This document shows positions 35,480 through 47,867 of a DNA stretch of 64,000 nt, piece after piece. Within the stretch, counting starts at the first letter, position 1. The number at the start of each line of letters is the position of its first letter. Origin of the DNA: Patiria pectinifera (lineage: Eukaryota; Echinodermata; Asteroidea; Valvatida; Asterinidae); assembly GCA_029964075.1 (NCBI GenBank), contig CM057130.1:4588001-4652000 (forward strand). The letters run 5' to 3'. The notes beneath the pieces are model-generated. The model was not told the DNA's origin. It saw only the letters and a list, made by a program, of their open reading frames with translations, and did not search any database. Made by a program: the position numbers and the translations under genes.

Positions 35480-36774
35480 TTTTTCTTTTTAGCTGTTCCC
35501 AATTTCAATTGGGAACAGCTCTTGTTTTCGTTAAAGTTTTTTTAGCTGTTCCCAATTTCAATTGGGAACAGCTCTTGTTTTCGTTAAAGTTTTTTTTTTT
35601 CCTTTTTTTTTTTTTGCTTTTCCCCAAAGTTGCGGGAAAGCCTTTGTTTTTTTACGAATTTTTTTCTTTTTTTTTTTTTTTTTTCCTCTTGGGACTTCCA
35701 ACCAAAATGCCATAGACTTTGTGCACGTTTTTTCTAGCAAACACTTTTGGCATAAAACAAAGTCATATGAAATCAAAACTTAACATAGTCACAGAACATA
35801 TAGCAAAGGTCGTTCGCGAAGATAGACGCAATGATGACGTCATCATGGGTCATGTGACGTCATCGCAACGTTGCATATTTCAAAGCCCTATATCTACAGA
35901 ACGGTATGTCCGATTGGCTTGAAACTCAGCATGTGGTTAGACAGGGAAGTGTTATAGATAAAATTTGAGATGACGTCATCATGACGTCATCATATGATTT
36001 TATATTTAATTTTGAATTTTTGAAGACTTTTGCCATATCTCACTAACGCAATATGATAAATTCGAAATTCTTTTTGTATTAGGTTCGCTGGGCAATAGAT
36101 ATATGCACAAAATTTGTAAAAATGCGTGACGTCATGATGACGTCAGCAAAAATGCGATTTTTTGAAACACATATAAGGGAATGTCCGATCGTCATGAAAC
36201 TTGGTGGGTGGGTAGATAATAACACTAGTACACAAAATCTTGAATGACGTCACGATGACGTCATCGATCGATTTTTAAAGATTTTTTAAATTTTGCTTAT
36301 TTTATTCTGCTTACAAAATTTAACACTTATATTAATCCGATTGTTTTCAAACTTGGTACAGACTAAAACCACAATAAAATAATGAGCACTGCCAAGTAAT
36401 GTTACGATGACGTCATCATTAGACATGTGACATCATCCTTAACTTGTATATTTTAAGCCCCTACATCTCACGAACAGTACGTCAGATTGGGTTAAAACTT
36501 GGTATGGGGGTAGGCCGGGATATGTTACAAATAAATATTGAGGTGACGTCATCATGACGTCATCTTGTGATTATATATATATATTTTATATATAAGACTT
36601 TTGCCGTATCTCACAAATGCAATATGCCAAAATCAAATTTCCCTTCGAATGAGGTTTGTTAGACAAAACATAAATGCACACAGTTTTGCACCATACCAAA
36701 AACATGACCCCAATTAAATAAAACATAATGCGGAAAAGCCCTATGCTCTGTTGCAAACAGACATAGACCTCTAG
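35480..36774 (+). mobile_element. Array unit E1 (family E)
   Basis: Two A-type modules (35491-35520 and 35544-35573) sit in front of an E-type imperfect palindrome at 35616-35641 (GCTTTTCCCC...GGGAAAGC). The 3' end is GCGGAAAAGCC, then CTCTGTTGCAAACAG and CCTCTAG; GGAAAAGC is the inverse of its own module arm, not of the A-type arm. The body has TGACGTCA blocks but is distinct from A and B. Confidence 0.8.
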
Positions 36775-38113
36775 TTTTTCTTTTTTTTTCTTTTTCCACT
36801 TTTCCCCATAGGTTTTGTACACGTTTTTATTCTACAAGCCACTTTGGCAATTATTTTACATCCGATCAACTTTAAACTCAGCATAGTTATTAACCATCAT
36901 CTGAGGATGTATGCCGAAACTTTTCGTCATGCTGACGTCATCACGTGATTTATTATAGAATTTTGAATATTTAATTTTTCCCATAGACTTTGTACACAGA
37001 AATTTAAAAAAAAAGTCAATTTTCAAAGGGCATTTTCGACTCTTTGCCAGTAATTCATTTACACCAATCCTTGTCCAAGCAAAGGCCCTTACTCAAACAG
37101 CATTGTGTAATGATGACGTCATGATGACGTCATCCGGTGTTTATTTATAGGCAATTAAATTGTTACACTTTTAATATTTAAAAATGCATAAGAAATCAAC
37201 CGTACGCGTCCGCAGCATTCTGTTGCCAGCAAGTGGTAGAGTAGGTTGAGGTCTTTATTTCATTCAGTGTGCGTGAAATCACGTGACCCTTGCTTCCGGT
37301 CGAAAAAGGCCAAAACCGGAAGTGGCTAATTATTTAAAAGTGGTAATAGATATGAACTTGCTTTCAACGGTGTTAGTCTCTTGGCTAATAGTATTCTTCA
37401 AATCATCTACCGATGACGTCATGTAATCTTCGAGCGCCCTCTAGCGACAGGTTGAAAATTTTCAAAAATGTATTTTGAATAGATGTCTGTGGCGAAGTTT
37501 GTCGGAATCGCCTAAATATTGGTGTATATAATGATCTTGACCCACTTAAGCCCTGTGCGAAGTTTAAGGTGTATGACGTCATCAGACCGGAAGTTATAAT
37601 GAAAAGACCCTTTTTCCTTAGAAAATTCCTTAAAAATCAACCATGGCAGTTTTTATATTACTTTTTACTTTAATTGTCTACTTAAGGGTAGGTCTAAAAC
37701 ATTTCAAAGCTTCGAGGCAATAAGCAAACTTGAACATGCCCCGCGCACGCTTGAAACTTCAGGTTGACAATACCTCTGCTTTAAAAAATGCACAGGACGT
37801 CCACAATGTACATGTACATGCACGTACATTGTACGTTGTACATATCGTATGTCAGTCCGCCCGCGCGCAGCGCACGTGTTGCTGAGGTCAAATCCTGTCC
37901 ACAGTGACCGTTTTAGCCGATTTCCGGCTAACTTTGACAGATTTTATGTTCATGCATACTGATAGTCAGGGACGTTGTTAAAAACAAATCATTATGCGGA
38001 AAGCCCTATCTTCTGTTGCAAACAGACATAGATCTCTACTTATATGTTTATGGGTCCAACAGATAATCAATATTGGGAACAGCTCTGTGGTTGTTCACAA
38101 CCACAATTTCTAG
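36775..38113 (+). mobile_element. Array unit A8 (family A)
   Basis: No module. Standard body; the terminus is followed by GG. Confidence 0.86.
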
Positions 38114-39459
38114 GGTTTTTTTTTTGTTTTTTTTTCTTTTTCCACTTTTCCCATAGGTTTTGTACACGTTTTTATTCTACAAGCCACTTTGGCAATTATT
38201 TTAAATCCGATCAACTTTAAACTTGGCATAGTCATTAACAATCATCTGAGGATGTATGCCGAAACTTTTCGTCATGCTGACGTCATCGCGTGATTTATTA
38301 TAGAATTTTGAATATTTAATTTTTCCCATAGACTTTGTACACAGAATTTTTTTTAAAAATCTCGATTTTCAGAGGGCATTTTCGACTCTTTGCCAGTAAT
38401 TCATTTACACCAATCTTTGTCCAAGCAAAGACCCTTACTCAAACAGCATTGTGTAATGATGACGTCATGATGACGTCATCCGGTGTTTATTTATAGGCAA
38501 TTGAATAGTAACACTTTTAATATAAAAAAATGCATAAGAAATCAACCGTACGCGTCCGCAGCATTCTGTTGCCGGCAAGTGGTAGAGTAGGTTCAGGTCT
38601 TTATTTCATTCAGTGTGCGTGAAATCACGTGACCCTTGCTTCCGGTCGAAAAAGGCCAAAACCGGAAGTGGCTTATTATTTAAAAGTGGTAATAGATATG
38701 AACTTGCTTTTAACGGTGTTAGTCTCTTGGCTAATAGTATTCTTCAAATCATTTACCGATGACGTCATGCAATCTTCGAGCGCCCTCTAGCGACAGGTTG
38801 AAAATTTCCAAAAATGTATTTTGAATAGATGTCTGTGGCGAAATTTGTCAGAATTGCCTAATAATCGGTGTATATGATGACCTTGACCCACCTAACACGT
38901 GTGCGAAGTTTAAGGTGTATGACGTCATCAGACCGGAAGTTATAATGAAAAGACCCTTTATCCTTAGAAAATTCCTGAAAAATCAACCATGGCAGTTTTT
39001 ATATTAGTTTTTACTTTAATTGTCTATTTAAGGGTAGGTCTAAAACATTTCAAAGCTTCGAGGCAATAAGCAAACTCGGACATGCCCCGCGCACGCCTAA
39101 AACGTCAGGTTGACAATACCTCTGCTTTAAAACATGCACAAGACGTCCACAATGTATATGTACATACACGTACATTGTACGTTGTACATATCGTATGTCA
39201 GTCAGCCCGCGCACAGCGCACGTGTTGCTGAGGTCAAATCCTGTCCACAGTGACCGTTTTAGCCGATTTCCGGCTAACTTTGACAGATTTTATGTTCATG
39301 CATAGTGATAGTCAGGGACGTTGATAAAAACAAATCATAATGCGGAAAGCCCTGTCTTCTGTTGCAAGCAGACATAGATCTCTACTTATATGTCTATGGG
39401 TCCAACAGATAATCAATATTGGGAACAGCTCTGTGGTTGTTCACAACCACAATTTCTAG
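38114..39459 (+). mobile_element. Array unit A9 (family A)
   Basis: No module. The sister copy of A6. Confidence 0.87.
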
Positions 39460-40790
39460 TTTTTTCTTTTTCCACTTTTCCCCATAGGTTTTGTACACGT
39501 TTTTATTCTACAAGCCACTTTGGCAATTATTTTAAATCCGATCAACTTTAAACTCAGCATAGTTATTAACCATCATCTGAGGATGTATGCCGAAACTTTT
39601 CGTCATGCTGACGTCATCACGTGATTTATTATAGAATTTTGAATATTTAATTTTTCCCATAGACTTTGTACACAGAAATTTTAAAAAAAATGTCAATTTT
39701 CAAAGGGCATTTTCGAGTCTTTGCCAGTAATTCATTTACACCAATCTTTGTCCAAGCAAAGACCCTTACTCAAACAGCATTGTGTAATGATGACGTCATG
39801 ATGACGTCATCCGGTGTTTATTTATAGGCAATTAAATTGTTACACTTTTAATATTTAAAAATGCATAAGAAATCAACCGTACGCGTCCGCAGCATTCTGT
39901 TGCCGGCAAGTGGTAGAGTAGGTTGAAGTCTTTATTTCATTCAGTGTGCGTGAAATCACGTGACCCTTGCTTCCGGTCGAAAAAGGCCAAAACCGGAAGT
40001 GGCTTATTATTTAAAAGTGGTAATAGATATGAACTTGCTTTCAACGGTGTTAGTCTCTTGGCTGATAGTATTCTTCAAATCATCTACCGATGACGTCATG
40101 CAATCTTCGAGCGCCCTCTAGCGACAGGTTGAAAATTTTCAAAAATGTATTTTGAATAGATGTCTGTGGCGAAGTTTGTCGGAATCGCCTAAATATTGGT
40201 GTATATAATGACCTTGATCCACTTAAGCCGTGTGCGAAGTTTAAGGTGTATGACGTAATCAGACCGGAAGTTATAATGAAAAGACCCTTTTTCCTTAGAA
40301 AATTCCTGAAAAATCAACCATGGCAGTTTTTATATTAATTTTTACTTTAATTGTCTATTTATGGGTAGGTCTAAAACATTTCAAAGCTTCCAGGCAATAA
40401 GCAAACTCGGACATGCCCCGCGCACGCTTGAAACTTCAGGTTGACAATACCTCTGCTTTAAAAAATGCACAGGACGTCCACAACGTACATGTACATGCAC
40501 GTACATTGTACGTTGTACATATCGTATGTCAGACAGCCCGCGCGCAGCGCACGTGTTGCTGAGGTCAAATCCCGTCCACAGTGACCGTTTTAGCCGATTT
40601 CCGGCTAACTTTGACAGATTTTATGTTCATGCATAGTGATAGTCAGGGACGTTGATAAAAACAAATCATTATGCGGAAAGCCCTATCTTCTGTTGCAAAC
40701 AGACATAGATCTCTACTTATATGTCTATGGGTTCAACAGATAATCAATATTGGGAACAGCTCTGTGGTTGTTCACAACCACAATTTCTAG
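39460..40790 (+). mobile_element. Array unit A10 (family A)
   Basis: No module. Standard body and terminus. Confidence 0.87.
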
Positions 40791-42566
40791 TTTTTCTCTT
40801 TTTTTTTTCCCCACTTTTTTTCCCATAGGATAACACGTGTTTTCGTTCTACAAGTCACTTTTTGCCTTGTTTCAAATCTGATCGACTTCAAACCTGGCAC
40901 ACAGTTAAACTATCATCTGAAGATGTATGCCGAAACTTTTCGTCATCATGACGTCATCACGTGTCACGTGACGTCATCCTAAAAGAGCATACTTTAAGGC
41001 CCTATATCTACAGAACCGGAAGTCCGATTTGGTTCAAACTTGGTATGCAAGTATTCCGGGACGTGTTATAGCCAAAAAGTGCAGTGACGTCATGATGACG
41101 TCATCGTGTGATTTTATATAAATTATTCAATTTTTGGACCTTTTACTCATATCTCATAAACGGAATGTGGTAAAATCAAAATTCTTTTTGTAACATGTTT
41201 GTTAGGTCATAGATAGATGCACAAAATTTCGTAAAATGTGTGACGTCATCATGACGTCATCAAAGACGTGATTTTTTGATTCGCATATAAGGGTATGTCC
41301 GATCGTTATGAAACTTGGTGGGAAGGTAGGTATAGATAAAAGCATTCAAAATCTGAAATGACGTCATCATGACGTCATCGTCTGATTTTTTATGATTTTT
41401 TTAGATTTTAATGTTTTCTTCAAATTTTGCAAAAATTATATAAAATACGGTCCGATCGACTTCAAACCTGGCACACACTTATACAAACATCTGAAGATGT
41501 ATGCCGAATCATGACGTCATCATGACATCATCACGTGTCACATGACGTCATCCTAAAAGCGCATACTTAAAGGCCATTATATCTACAGAACCGAAAGTCC
41601 GATTTGGTTCAAACTTGGTATGCAAGTATTCTGGGACGTGTTATAGACAAAAAAAAATGCAGTGACGTCACGATGACGTCATCATGTAATTTTATATAAA
41701 TTATGCAATTTTTCGACCTTTTACTCAAATCTCATGAATGGAGCATGGTAAATTCAAAATTCTTTTTGTAACATGTTTGTTAGGTGAAATATAGATGCAC
41801 CAAATTTCATAAAATGTGTGACGTCATCATGACGTCATCAGAAACGTGATTTTGTTATTCACATATAGGGGTATGTCCGATCGCTATGAAACTTGGTGGG
41901 TAGGTAGGTATAGATAAAAGCATTCAAAATCTGAAGTGACGTCATCATGACGTCATCGTCTGATTTTTTATGATTTTTTTTAATTTTAATATTTTCTTAA
42001 AATTTTGCAAAAATTATATCAAATGCGATCCGATCGACTTCAAACCTGGCACACACTTAGACCACCATCTGAAGATTCCGGTCGAATCATGACGGCATCA
42101 TGACGTCATCGCGTGTCACTTGACATCATTCTAAAACTGCTCTAGTTTAAGTCACTATATCTAGAGAACCTGATGTCCGATTGGGTTCAATCTCGGTATG
42201 CAGATATTCCAGGAAGTGTTATAGACAAAAATTGCAGTGACGTCACGATGACGTCATCATGTGATTTTATATGAATTATTCAATTTTTGGACCTTTTACT
42301 CATATCTCATCGCTGGAAAGTGGTTAATTCGAAATTCTTTTTGGCAAAAGATTTGTTAGGTCGTAGATAGATACAGGAAAATTCAAAACATGTATGCTGT
42401 CATCATGACGCCAAGAAAAATGTTTTTTTTTTTTTTACATAGGATGGACACTTTTTGTATAGAATACGCATGTACATGTTCATTCAACCTGGATGAAACT
42501 CCTTTACGGCAGTCACTAATAAAACGGTCGAAACAGCTCAGTGTTTGTCCACAAACACATTTCTAG
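40791..42566 (+). mobile_element. Array unit B3 (family B)
   Basis: No module. Very close to B5 and B7 over almost its whole length, sharing odd variants such as TCATCGCTGGAAAG and CATCATGACGCCAAG near the 3' end. Confidence 0.87.
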
Positions 42567-43971
42567 TTAGCTGTTCCCAATTTCAATTGGGAACAGCTCT
42601 TGTTTTCGTTAAAGTTTTTTTTTATCCTTTTTTTTTTCTTCTTTTTCTTTTTCCACTTTTCCCCATAGGTTTTGTACACGTTTTTATTCTACAAGCCACT
42701 TTGGCAATTATTTTAAATCCGATCAACTTTAAACTCAACATAGTTATTAACCATCATCTGAGGATGTATGCCGAAACTTTTCGTCATGCTGACGTCATCA
42801 CGTGATTTATTATAGAATTTTGAATATTTAATTTTTCCCATAGACTTTGTACACAGAATTTAAAAAAAAAATTTCAATTTTCAGAGGGCATTTTCGACTC
42901 TTTGCTAGTAATTCATTTACACCAATCTTTGTCCAAGCAAAGACCCTTACTCAAACATCATTGTGTAATGATGATGTCATGATGACGTCATCCGGTGTTT
43001 ATTTATAGGCAATTAAATTGTGACACTTTTAATATTTAAAAATGCATAAGAAATCAACCGTACGCGTCCGCAGCATTCTGTTGCCGGCAAGTGGTAGAGT
43101 AGGTTGAGGTCTTTATTTCATTCAGTGTGCGTGAAATCACGTGACCCTTGTCTCCGGTCGAAAAAGGCCAAAACCGGAAGTGGCTTATTATTTAAAAGTG
43201 GTAATAGATATGAACTTGCTTTCAACGGTGTTAGTCTCTTGGCTGATAGTATTCTTCAAATCATCTACCAATGACGTCATGCAATCTTCGAGCGCCCTCT
43301 AGCGACAGGTTGAACATTTTCAAAAATGTATTTTGAATAGATGTCTGTGGCGAAGTTTGTCGGAATCGCCTAAATATTGGTGTATATGATGACCTTGACC
43401 CACTTAAGACGTAAGCGAAGTTTAAGGTGTATGACGTCATCAGACCGGAAGTTATCATGAAAAGACCCTTTTTCCTTAGAAAATTCCTGAAAAATCAACC
43501 ATGGCAGTTTTTATATTAGTTTTTAATTTAATTGTCTATTTAAGGGTAGGTCGAAAACATTTCAAAGCTTCGAGGCAATTAGCAAACTCGGACATGCCCC
43601 GCGCACGCTTAAAACTTCAGGTTGACAATACCTCTGCTTTAAAATATGCACAGGACGTCTACAGTGTACACGTTCATGCACGTACATTGTACGTTGTACA
43701 TATCGTATGTCAGTCAGCCCGCGCGCAGCACACGTGTTGCCGAGGTCAATTCCTGTCGACAGTGACCGTTTTAGCCGATTTCCGGCTAACTTTGACAGAT
43801 TTTATGTTCATGCATAGTGATTGTCAGGGACGTTGATAAAAACAAATCATAATGCGGAAAGCCCTATCTTCTGTTGCAAACAGACATAGATCTCTACTTA
43901 TATGTCTATGGGTCCAACAGATAATCAATATTGGGAACAGCTCTGTGGTTGTTTACAACCACAATTTCTAG
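42567..43971 (+). mobile_element. Array unit A11 (family A)
   Basis: One A-type module at 42569-42598, only two bases after the previous CTAG. Shares private variants with A13 (GGCAATTAGCAAACTC, GTCAATTCCTGTCGACAG). One of these removes a stop codon and opens a 111-codon frame at 43501-43836. Confidence 0.86.
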
Positions 43972-45312
43972 TTTTTCTTTTTTTTTCTTTTTCCACTTTT
44001 CCCCATATGTTTTGTACACGTTTTTATTCTACAAGCCACTTTGGCAATTATTTTTAATCCGATCAACTTTAAACTCAGCATAGTTATTAACCATCATCTG
44101 AGGATGTATGCCGAAACTTTTCGTCATGCTGACGTCATCACGTGATTTATTATAGAATTTTGAATATTTAATTTTTCCCATAGACTTTGTACACAGAAAT
44201 TTAAAAAAAAATGTCAATTTTCAAAGGGCATTTTCGACTTTTTGCCAGTAATTCATTTACACCAATCCTTGTCCAAGCAAAGACCCTTACTCAAACAGCA
44301 TTGTGTAATGATGACGTCATGATGACGTCATCCGGTGTTTATTTATAGACAATTAAATTGTTACACTTTTAATATTTAAAAATGCATAAGAAATCAACCG
44401 TACGCGTCCGCAGCATTCTGTTGCCAGCAAGTGGTAGAGTAGGTTGAGGTCTTTATTTCATTCAGTGTGCGTGAAATCACGTGACCCTTGCTTCCGGTCG
44501 AAAAAGGCCAAAACCGGAAGTGGCTTATTATTTAAAAGTGGTAATAGATATGAACTTGCTTTCAACGGTGTTAGTCTCTTGGCTGATAGCATTCTTCAAA
44601 TCATCTACCGATGACGTCATGTAATCTTCGAGCGCCCTCTAGCGACAGGTTGAAAATTTTCAAAAATGTATTTTGAATAGATGTCTGTGGCGAAGTTTGT
44701 CGGAATCGCCTAAATGTTGGTGTATATAATGACCTTGACCCACTTAAGCCGTGTGCGAAGTTTAAGGTGTATGACGTCATCAGACCGGAAGTTATAATGA
44801 AAAGACCCTTTTTCCTTAGAAAATTCCTGAAAAAATCAACCATGGCAGTTTTTATATTAGTTTTTACTTTAATTGTCTATTTAAGGGTAGGTCTAAAACA
44901 TTTCAAAGCTTCGAGGCAATAAGCAAACTCGGACATGTCCCGCGCACGCTTGAAACTTCAGGTTGACAATACCTCTGCTTTAAAAAATGCACAGGACGTC
45001 CACAATGTACATGTACATGCACGTACATTGTACGTTGTACATATCGTATGTCAGTCAGCCCGCGCGCAGCGCACGTGTTGCTGAGGTCAAATCCTGTGCA
45101 CAGTGACCGTTTTAGCCGATTTCCGGCTAACTTTGACAGATTTTATGTTCATGCATAGTGATAGTCAGGGACGTTGTTAAAAACAAATCATTATGCGGAA
45201 AGCCCTATCTTCTGTTGCAAACAGACATAAATCTCTACTTATATGTCTATGGGGCCAACAGATAATCAATATTGGGAACAGCTCTGTGGTTGTTCACAAC
45301 CACAATTTCTAG
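43972..45312 (+). mobile_element. Array unit A12 (family A)
   Basis: No module. A near-duplicate of A5. Confidence 0.87.
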
Positions 45313-47867
45313 TTGTTTTTTTTTGGCTTTTTCGCAATTTTGCGAAAAAGCCTTTGTTTTTGTTCTGGTTTTTTTTTTGGCTTTTTCGCAATTTTGCGAA
45401 AAAGCCTTTGTTTTTGTTCTGGTTTTTTTTTTTCTTCTTTCTTCTTCTTCTTCTTCTTCTTTTTGTTCCACTTAAAATGCCATAGACTTTATGCACGTTT
45501 TTTCTGGCCTCCACTTTTGGCATTAAACTTTGTCATACATTATTCAAAGTTTGCATAAGCATAGTCCCTATAGCAAAGATGTGTCCCGAAGATTGACGTC
45601 ATGGTGACGTCATCGACTAATTTATTAGAGATTTTTGAATATTAAATTTTTCCCATAGACTTTGTACACAGAAATTTAAAAAAGATTATCGATTTTCAAA
45701 GGGCATTGTTGACTCTTTGCCAGTAATTTATTTACACCAATCTTTATCCAAGAATAGACCTTAATTCAAACAACATTGTGTAATAATGACGTCATGATGA
45801 CGTCATCCGGTGTGTATTTATAGGCAGTTAAATTGTGACACTTTTAATATTTAAAAATGCATAAGAAATCAACCGTACGCGTCCGCAGCATTCTGTTGCC
45901 GGCAAATGGTAGAGTAGGTTGAGGTCTTTATTTCATTCAGTGTGCGTGAAATCACGTGACCCTTGCTTCCGGTCGGAAAAGGCCAAAACCGGAAGTGGCT
46001 TATTATTTAAAAATGGTAATAGATATGAACTTGCTTTTAACGGTGTTAGTGTCTTGGCTAAAAGTATTCTTCAAATCATCTACCAATGACGTCATGCAAT
46101 CTGCGAGCGCCCTCTAGCGACAGGTTGAAAATTTGCAAAAATGTATTTTGAAACGATGTCTATGGCGAAGTATGTCGGAATCGCCTAAATAATGGTGTAT
46201 TTAATGATCTTGACCCACTTAAGACATGTGCGAAGTTTTAGGCGAATGACGTCATCAGACCGGAAGTTATAATAAAAAGACCCTTTTTCATTTGAAAATT
46301 CCTGAAAAATCAACCATGGCAGTTTTTATGTTAATTTTTACTTTAATTATCGATTTAAGGGTAGGTCTAAAACATTTCAAAGCTTCGAGGCAATAAGCGA
46401 ACTCTGACATGCCCTGCGCACGCTTAAAACTTCAGGTTGACAATACCTCTGCTCTAAAACATGCACAGAATGTCTATATGTACATGTACATACACGTACG
46501 TTACGCACATACATTGTATGTCAGTCAGCCTGCAGAGCACGTGTTGCCGAGGCCAAATCCTGTCCACATCACAGTGACCGTTTTAGCCGATTTTCGGCTA
46601 ACTTTGACAGATTTTATGCTCATGCGTGCGCATAGTCAGGGACGTATAATAAAAATCATAATGCCGAAAAGCCCTATGTTACGTATTTTAAGGTGCAGTT
46701 TTTCTGCAGTGGGATTTTCCACAAGTCTTTTCCTATACAACACTGATATACTGAGTAGTTTTGAACTTCAGCCGAGAATTACTATGAGAAGGAAAGAGAA
46801 ATTGTATTTTTTTTCGCGCTGTCATTCGATTGAACATATTCCTAAGGGTCAGAATATCAAGTACTATTTTATAAAAATGTTTCGGTTTAAAGGCAAATCA
46901 CGTATTTAAAGGTGCAATTTTTCTGCAGTGGGATTTTCTTTAGTCCGTTAACTTTGTACACGTGTTAGCCCATTGACTTTGTACACGTTTTCAAGCCACC
47001 ATTTCTATAACTTGGCGATCTGGAATCGTCATCAATGTTACAGCCAAGGAAGACCCTCATACAAAATTATGCCAAGACTATGACGTCATAATGACGTCAT
47101 CACCTTATTTTTTTAATTGATTTTTGAAAATTTACGTGCATATTATAAAGTCCTATATCTACAGAACTGTAAGTCTGATTGGGTTGAAACTTGGTATTTG
47201 GCTAGACCGGGATGTGTTATAGGTAAAACAAAATTAGGTGACGCCATGATGACGTCATTCGGAGATTTTATATGAATATTTGAAGTTTTTGACCTTTTAG
47301 CCATATCTCATGAACGTAACATGCAAAATTCAAAATTCTTTGTGTATTTGGTCTGTTAGGTAACAGGTATTTGCACAAAATTTTGCAAAAAAATATCTGA
47401 CATCATTATGACGTCATAAAAATGTAATTTTTCAAAATACATATCAGGAAAGGCCTGACTGTCATGAAACTTAATGGGAAGGTAAATAATGGTACTAGTA
47501 TACAAAGTTTAAAGTGACGTCACGATGACGTCATCGTTTGGTTTTTAGAATTTTTCAATATTTATAATTTTATTCTGCTTCCACAAATTGCACACTTTCT
47601 TTCATCGGATTGACATTAAACTTGGTTCAAACCAAAATCACAATGACAAAATGTGCATTGAGAAGAGTCTTAAAAATGACTTCATTGCAGGGCAAGTGAT
47701 ATCATTTGATAAAATTATACTTTAGGAATTATTCTAAGCGTTTTGAACAACCTTTAACTGCATGAAGCACTCTGAAAAGTGACTGCAAAACGACGGAAAC
47801 AAATATTTGTAAAATGCGAAAAAGCCCTGTGTTCTGTTTGCAAACAGACATACATGTACAGCTCTAG
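45313..47867 (+). mobile_element. Array unit F1 (family F)
   Basis: Two F-type modules at 45325-45352 and 45379-45406 (arm GGCTTTTTCGCAA) with a CTTTGTTTTTGTTCTGG tail, then a TTC run. The first 1.3 kb is a diverged A-like body up to a relic CCGAAAAGCCCTATGTT at about 46664. A second body follows to the true end: GCGAAAAAGCC, the stem-loop CTGTTTGCAAACAG and GCTCTAG. Confidence 0.82.
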
